Source: Kutzneria sp035492655 (GTDB lineage: Bacteria > Actinomycetota > Actinomycetes > Mycobacteriales > Pseudonocardiaceae). From it: a stretch of 17,836 nucleotides of DNA. Below are positions 13,862 through 17,836 of the stretch, piece after piece (within the stretch, counting starts at the first letter, position 1; each line of letters starts with the position of its first letter). The DNA lies in the NCBI GenBank assembly GCA_035492655.1, contig DATJJB010000356.1, positions 1-17,836 of the forward strand, read 5' to 3'. The position numbers and the translations under genes are program-made. A model generated the notes under the pieces. The model had not been told where the DNA came from. It ran no database searches and saw only the letters and a program-made list of their open reading frames with translations.

Positions 13862-15565
13862 GTGACCTATCTGCTCGGCTTGGACCTGGGAACGACGTTC
13901 ACCGCTGCCGCCATCAGGCGAGGCGACGGACCGCCGGAAATGGTCACACTCGGTAATCGAAGCACGTGCCTGCCCTCGGTGCTGCACATCGGCCGCGACG
14001 GGGCCGTGCTGGTCGGCGACGCCGCCGAACGAAGGGCCGCGGTCGACCCGGCCGGGGTGGCGCGGGAGTTCAAGCGACGCATCGGCGACCAGACCCCGAT
14101 GCTGCTCGGCGACGGCGGCCACACCGCCCACGAGCTGACCGCGCGACTGGCCCGTTACGTCGTCGACTTCGTGCGCTCGCGCGAGGGCGGCGAACCTGAG
14201 CAAGTCTCGATCACCCATCCGGCCGGTTGGGGCGGGCACAAGACGGCACTGCTGGGCGAGGCGCTGGCCGAGTACGGACTCGGCGACTCCCTGCTGCTCA
14301 GCGAGCCGGCGGCGGCCGCGATCGCCTACGCCGCGACCGAACGGCTGGCCCCGGGCGCGGCGATCGGCGTCTACGACCTCGGCGGCGGCACCGTGGACAT
14401 GGCTGTGCTGCGCAAGGACGGGATCGGCTCGTTCGAGCTGGTCGGCGAGCCCGCCGGCGACGACCACTTCGGCGGCGTGGACTTCGACGAGCTGTTGTTC
14501 GAGCGGATCCGCAACCAGTTCCCGGAGCTGATGGCCGGCCTGTCGGCCGACGATCCGCTGGCGGTGAGCGCGGTGGCCCGGCTGCGGCGGGAGATCACCG
14601 AGGCCAAGGAGGCCCTGTCGCTGGACACCGAGGCCGTGATCCCGGTGCTGCTGCCGTCCGGGCAGCGGCAGGCGCGGCTGATCCGGGCCGAGTTCGAGGC
14701 CATGATCCGGGCCGCGCTGGAGGAGACCGTCGACCTGATGCGGCGGACCATCCACTCGGCCGGGCTGACCGAGGACGACCTGGCGGCCGTGCTGCTCGTC
14801 GGCGGTTCGTCACGGATTCCGCTGGTCACGGAGTTGTTGTCGGCCGGGCTTGGGCGTCCCGTCGCCGTGGACGCCGACCCCAAGGCCACAGTCGCGATCG
14901 GGGCCGTGCTGTCGGCCTCACTGGACACCCTGGTCGAGCCCGTGCCGACGATCGTGGCGATGACCACGCCGCCGGTGCGACCCGCGCGGCCCGTTGAACC
15001 CGAACTCCCGTTGCACCTGGCCACGCCGGCCCGACCGCACCGGGTGTTCCGGCCCCGGGTGTTCGCCGGCGCGGCCGGGTTGGCGTTGGCCGCCATGGCC
15101 ACCAGCGCGATGGTGTACAGCGCGCAGACCGCCGACGTGGGCGCCCCGGCTCAGGCCGCGACGCCGGAGACCACGCCGTCCGTCGCGCAGCCGCCGGCGT
15201 CCGGAACCCGTGCCGCGGCGTACAAGCCGGCCAAGACGACCGGGCACAGCGCGACCTCGACCACGTCCAAATCCGCTGGCAGCACGACCACCACAACGTC
15301 AAGTCCGACCGTCGCGACGACGACCACGACGAGCCCCACCGAGCGGGCCGGTGCTCCGCTCGTCGCACCTCCGCCGGACGACGCCCCGTCGCCGTCGACG
15401 CCGACCGACCCCGCGCCGTCCACCGACACCTCGACGCCGTCATCGGTGACCCAACAGCCGCACCAGGGCCCGCCGCCCGACAACACCACCATCTCGTCCG
15501 CGCCGGCCGACCCGACCACGTCGGTGATCACCTCGACCACCGACCCCACGCCCACCACGATCTGA
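13862..15565 (+). CDS. Hsp70-family ATPase with transmembrane helix and Ser/Thr/Pro tail
   Basis: A 567-residue protein with an actin/Hsp70-type ATPase domain (about 1-365). Phosphate-1 is DLGTTFTAAA (8-17), phosphate-2 is YDLGGGTVDMAVL (171-183), and the adenosine motif is LLVGGSSRIPLVTEL (311-325). The peptide-binding domain of DnaK is absent. Instead there is a Pro-rich linker and one hydrophobic helix, FAGAAGLALAAMATSAMVYS (401-420). About 145 residues of Thr/Ser/Pro-rich sequence follow, expected outside the membrane and possibly O-glycosylated. The GTG start at 13862 (VTYLLGLDLGTT) fits family N-termini but has a weak ribosome site; GTG 13823 is an alternative. The gene is divergent from the iniB-like operon, sharing its control region, which suggests joint regulation and a sensor or chaperone role in the same envelope process. 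Confidence 0.85.
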   Translation: MTYLLGLDLGTTFTAAAIRRGDGPPEMVTLGNRSTCLPSVLHIGRDGAVLVGDAAERRAAVDPAGVAREFKRRIGDQTPMLLGDGGHTAHELTARLARYVVDFVRSREGGEPEQVSITHPAGWGGHKTALLGEALAEYGLGDSLLLSEPAAAAIAYAATERLAPGAAIGVYDLGGGTVDMAVLRKDGIGSFELVGEPAGDDHFGGVDFDELLFERIRNQFPELMAGLSADDPLAVSAVARLRREITEAKEALSLDTEAVIPVLLPSGQRQARLIRAEFEAMIRAALEETVDLMRRTIHSAGLTEDDLAAVLLVGGSSRIPLVTELLSAGLGRPVAVDADPKATVAIGAVLSASLDTLVEPVPTIVAMTTPPVRPARPVEPELPLHLATPARPHRVFRPRVFAGAAGLALAAMATSAMVYSAQTADVGAPAQAATPETTPSVAQPPASGTRAAAYKPAKTTGHSATSTTSKSAGSTTTTTSSPTVATTTTTSPTERAGAPLVAPPPDDAPSPSTPTDPAPSTDTSTPSSVTQQPHQGPPPDNTTISSAPADPTTSVITSTTDPTPTTI

Positions 15566-15618
15566 GTCACATGCGCGTCATACTTGCCTCCCTGAGGCAC
15601 CTCCGGACCGCAGGTGAC
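15566..15618. repeat. 53-bp hairpin-forming repeat, copy 2
   Basis: Second copy of the element at 9364-9416, same orientation, starting on the base after the Hsp70 stop codon. Three substitutions distinguish it. The inner hairpin TGCCTC-CCT-GAGGCA is unchanged. The outer arms GTCACATGCG and CGCAGGTGAC pair with one mismatch. It ends 8 bases before the stop codon of the convergent 119-residue gene. It therefore sits, like copy 1, between two converging genes. Confidence 0.85.
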
Positions 15619-15626
15619 AGCAGAGG

Positions 15627-15986
15627 TCAGAGCTCGTCGACCTCTTCGGGGGCGTCGTAGATGGGCTCCGTGGCGCCGTAGACGGTGTGGACCTCCACCG
15701 AGCCGAGGCCGATCGTCACCAGGTACTCGCGCACCTGCGGCTCGGTCGCGCCGGCGAAGATCAGGTGTGTTGTCCAGGCCGGACGGTCCGGCCGCTCCTC
15801 GAACTGGATGTAGTGCAGCAGCCCGTGCGGCACCTCGCCGCGCTCGATCACCTGCTCCGGACGGCCCCACTCGGCCAGCAGCAGCTCCGTGTACTGCCCG
15901 CGGCCCGCGCCGAGCTGCTCGAACAGCACGGGGTCGAGTAACTTCACCTGCGGGTGCTCGCCGTTCCACGACGCAATCTCCGACAC
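15627..15986 (-). CDS. Hypothetical protein, small and soluble, unrecognised
   Basis: About 119 residues, not recognised. It is acidic and soluble with a predicted alpha/beta character: VLFEQLGAGRGQYTELLLAE, HGLLHYIQFEERPDRPAWTT, HLIFAGATEPQVREYLVTIG, SVEVHTVYGATEPIYDAPEE. The start is uncertain. GTG 15986 (VSEIASWNGEH) gives 119 residues and GTG 16028 would give 133; neither has a strong ribosome site, and an ATG nearby (15996) is out of frame. It is divergent from the crotonase gene with only about 60 bp between, so the two promoters probably overlap. Codon use is consistent with a real gene. Confidence 0.65.
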   Translation of the reverse strand: MSEIASWNGEHPQVKLLDPVLFEQLGAGRGQYTELLLAEWGRPEQVIERGEVPHGLLHYIQFEERPDRPAWTTHLIFAGATEPQVREYLVTIGLGSVEVHTVYGATEPIYDAPEEVDEL

Positions 15987-16046
15987 CTCGCAATCATGGG
16001 CGTGAGAGGGTGGGAACGCAAAGATCACGTGAGAACGGGGTGCACC

Positions 16047-16826
16047 GTGGAGCTGCTGCGACTTGATCGCGAGGACGCCGGCCTGGCCGTGCTGACCGTC
16101 GACGCGCCGCCGCTGAACCTCTACAGCGCCGCCATGCAGGCCGAACTCATCGACGCCGTCGGGCAGATCGAGGCCATGGCGCCGCGGGCGCTGCTGATCA
16201 GGGCGGTCGGGCGCGTGGTCAGCGGTGGCGTCGACGTCGCCCTTTTCGACGCGCAGCCGTCGGCCGCCGCGGCCAAGGAGCTGTTCGACGAGATGCTGAC
16301 CATCCCGGACCGGATCGCGGCGCTGCCCTTTCCGACCGTGTTCGCCGCGCACGCCCTGTGCCTGACCTGGGCGTTCGAGATCGCGGTGGCGTGCGATGTG
16401 CTGCTGGCGGCCTCCCGGGCCAAGTTCGGGTTGGTGGAGAACGTGATCGGCCTGACGCCGACGATGGGCGGCACCCAGCGGCTGGCCGCGCGGGCCGGTG
16501 TCGGGCGGGCCAAGGAGTTCGTGATGACCGGCGACCGCTACGACGCCGCGACCCTGGAGCGCTGGAACGTCGTCAACCAGGTGCTGCCGGACGAGGGCTT
16601 CGACGACGCCGTTCTCGCCTACGCGCGCCGGCTGGCCGCCGGGCCGACTCGAGCCCATGCCGCCACCAAGCAGGTGCTGCGGCACTTCGAGCACGGCGGC
16701 GTCGCCGAGGCGAACGCGCACGTCACGACCATCGCCGCCGAGCTGTTCGACACCGACGACCTGCGGTCGGCCGTGCGCTCGTTCCTGACCGACGGACCCG
16801 GCAAGGCCACTTTCTCAGGTCATTGA
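16047..16826 (+). CDS. Enoyl-CoA hydratase/isomerase (crotonase) family protein
   Basis: A 259-residue protein of normal crotonase length, expected to act on an acyl-CoA in the cytoplasm. PPLNLYSAAM is the start of the CoA-binding part. IRAVGRVVSGGVDVALFD (51-68) is the first oxyanion-hole region. EIAVACDVLLAASRAKFGLV (111-130) and GLTPTMGGTQRLAARAG complete the signature. Both acidic positions used by hydratases are retained (E111, E131). The usual GGG before the first glutamate is LTWAF here, putting W108 at the second oxyanion-hole position. Hydratase versus isomerase or other crotonase activity cannot be decided. The GTG at 16047 with GGGG 7 bases upstream is favoured; GTG 16029 is possible. 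Confidence 0.85.
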   Translation: MELLRLDREDAGLAVLTVDAPPLNLYSAAMQAELIDAVGQIEAMAPRALLIRAVGRVVSGGVDVALFDAQPSAAAAKELFDEMLTIPDRIAALPFPTVFAAHALCLTWAFEIAVACDVLLAASRAKFGLVENVIGLTPTMGGTQRLAARAGVGRAKEFVMTGDRYDAATLERWNVVNQVLPDEGFDDAVLAYARRLAAGPTRAHAATKQVLRHFEHGGVAEANAHVTTIAAELFDTDDLRSAVRSFLTDGPGKATFSGH

Positions 16827-16828
16827 CA

Positions 16829-16883
16829 GGTTCGCCGGGAACCTTCGCTCCATTACGGACCGTTTACCCAGTGTTGGTGAACG
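16829..16883. promoter_or_regulatory. Inverted repeats before the kinase gene
   Basis: The 73-bp gap after the crotonase gene has GGTTC-GCCGG-GAACC (16829-16843), a short hairpin. It also has CGTTTACC-N7-GGTGAACG (16861-16883), an inverted repeat with one G/T wobble. The second one lies just before AGGAGG (16886-16891) and could be an operator or a leader hairpin. A TTGACA at 16823-16828 lacks a well-spaced -10. The roles are inference. Confidence 0.3.
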
Positions 16884-16899
16884 GTAGGAGGTGGAGCGC

Positions 16900-17673
16900 A
16901 TGGGATCCGGGGTTGTCGTCAGCACCGTCGACGAGGTCGTCAAGGCCCACCACGACGGGGCCGACGGCCGGGCGCTCGCCAACCGGATGCGCCTGGCCGC
17001 ACATCCGGCCTTGGGTGGCATTCTGTTGCCGCCCAAGGACTCCAGCCCCATCCCGGTAGGTTCACGGTGGGTCAGCGTGTGGCCGCTCGGCGATCCCGTC
17101 GCCGACGACGCGGCCGCCGCGCCATGGGCCGAGGCCGGTGGGCTGCTGGCCCGGCTGCACCGCGTCGACCCGTCCCGGCTCGGTCCCATCCCCGCCGCCG
17201 GCACGCCTCGGCGATTATCCGGCGCGATCGCCCGGTTGCGGGAAAACCCTTGCGCCGACACCGTTCTCGCCGCGTGGGCGACCGTGCCGGCGTTGGAGCC
17301 CGGGTACCACCTCGTGCACGGCGACTGGCATCTCGGGCAGCTCGTGCGGTTCCGGGGCCGGTGGCTGCTGATCGACGTGGACGATCTCGGGCTCGGCGAT
17401 CCGCTGTGGGACCTCGGCCGCATCGCCGCCGGCTACGCCATCGGCGCCTTGCCCGAGTTCGGTTGGCAGCGCTTCTTGGCCGGCTACCGCGCCGCTCACG
17501 GGCCGGCCATTCCCCTCGCCGGCGACCCTTGGCCCGTACTCGATCCCATCGCCCGCGCCTTCGTGGTCCACAGCGCCGCCTGCGCGCTGCTCGCCGACCG
17601 CCCCCTTGACGACGTGGACCGGGCTCTGCTCGCCGCGTGCCGCCGAATGACCGATTGTGAGGAGACCAGATGA
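16900..17673 (+). CDS. Aminoglycoside phosphotransferase (APH)-fold kinase
   Basis: A 257-residue protein kinase-like phosphotransferase of the APH/choline kinase superfamily. The catalytic loop is HGDWHLGQ (140-147), with D142 as base and Q where N is usual. LIDVDDLGLGDPLWDLGR (158-174) holds the metal-binding aspartates of the DFG-like region. The N-terminal nucleotide-binding lobe is short (VVKAHHDGADGRALANRM). Substrate cannot be told; most chromosomal members are not resistance enzymes but act on small alcohols, sugars or amino compounds. ATG 16900 is 8 bases after AGGAGG; GTG 16891 overlaps the ribosome site and was rejected. The stop overlaps the start of the zinc-ribbon gene (ATGA), so the two are coupled and probably work together. 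Confidence 0.82.
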   Translation: MGSGVVVSTVDEVVKAHHDGADGRALANRMRLAAHPALGGILLPPKDSSPIPVGSRWVSVWPLGDPVADDAAAAPWAEAGGLLARLHRVDPSRLGPIPAAGTPRRLSGAIARLRENPCADTVLAAWATVPALEPGYHLVHGDWHLGQLVRFRGRWLLIDVDDLGLGDPLWDLGRIAAGYAIGALPEFGWQRFLAGYRAAHGPAIPLAGDPWPVLDPIARAFVVHSAACALLADRPLDDVDRALLAACRRMTDCEETR

Positions 17674-17836
17674 ACTGCCCCAAGTGCCCCGGTTCCATGC
17701 GTACCTACGAGCGCAACGGCGTGCACGTCGAGCAGTGCGACACGTGCCGCGGCATCTTCCTCGACCACGGCGAGCTCGAGGCCCTCGGCCGCGCCGAGGC
17801 CCAGTGGTCGAGTCAGCAGTACGCCGGTCCGCCCCA
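17670..17836 (+). CDS. Zinc-ribbon (zf-TFIIB domain) protein, cut by window edge
   Basis: The first 55 codons of a protein that continues past the window. It opens MNCPKCPGSMRTYERNGVHV, then EQCDTCRGIFLDHGELEAL. The pairs C3-x2-C6 and C24-x2-C27 make a zinc ribbon of the zf-TFIIB family, followed by the family's GIFLD-GELE helix. The rest (GRAEAQWSSQQYAGPP) is the beginning of a variable tail. GAGGAG lies about 7 bases before the ATG, which overlaps the upstream kinase stop by 4 bp. The molecular role of this family is not established. Confidence 0.85.
   Translation, partial: MNCPKCPGSMRTYERNGVHVEQCDTCRGIFLDHGELEALGRAEAQWSSQQYAGPP

Noticed and set aside
9364..15618. Composite transposon or genomic island bounded by the 53-bp repeats
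   Set aside because: There is no transposase or integrase, no target-site duplication could be seen, and base composition inside resembles the flanks. Kept only as a hypothesis in the repeat finding.
16823..16828. Perfect TTGACA as a -35 box for the kinase gene
   Set aside because: No -10-like hexamer at 16-18 bp spacing; it overlaps the crotonase stop region and may be chance.

Overview
The window is GC-rich actinobacterial chromosome. Strong purine-rich Shine-Dalgarno sites, frequent GTG starts, 4-bp ATGA overlaps and the gene families present (IniB/IniA/IniC-like proteins, DUF5937-ArsR, LapA, Hsp70-like protein with a Thr-rich tail) fit a Pseudonocardiales-type organism. The genus is inference. 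No tRNA, rRNA, CRISPR, transposase or phage gene was seen. Every gap over 50 bp was read, and no intergenic gap exceeds about 190 bp; positions 1-161 hold only the leader of the first gene.

Left part (1-6733). A secreted PI-specific phospholipase C-like enzyme ends at a very strong hairpin terminator (1198-1253). Next come a TetR regulator (-) and, divergently, a SnoaL-like protein plus cupin pair (+) sharing a 54-bp control region with inverted GATA motifs. The cupin gene runs tail to tail into a LapA-domain membrane protein. Upstream of LapA on the same strand lie a membrane diguanylate cyclase, an MFS exporter and an unrecognised 221-residue protein.

Central part (6734-15618). Two same-strand regulators (ArsR/DUF5937 and an ATPase-less LuxR) lead into the main feature. 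This is an iniBAC-like operon (IniB, then two dynamin-like GTPases, - strand) with a divergent Hsp70-family protein that appears membrane anchored and carries a Ser/Thr/Pro-rich tail. By analogy with mycobacterial iniBAC, this is probably a cell-envelope stress module: GTPases remodelling or protecting the membrane, a repeat protein (IniB), and a chaperone-like ATPase spanning the membrane. The LuxR gene is a plausible IniR-like controller. Two almost identical 53-bp hairpin-forming repeats (50/53 identical, same orientation) bracket the iniC-iniA-iniB-hsp70 block at 9364-9416 and 15566-15618.

Right part (15619-17836). A small unrecognised protein (-) is divergent from a crotonase-family enzyme (+). 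An aminoglycoside-phosphotransferase-fold kinase follows, translationally coupled to a zinc-ribbon (zf-TFIIB) protein cut by the window edge.
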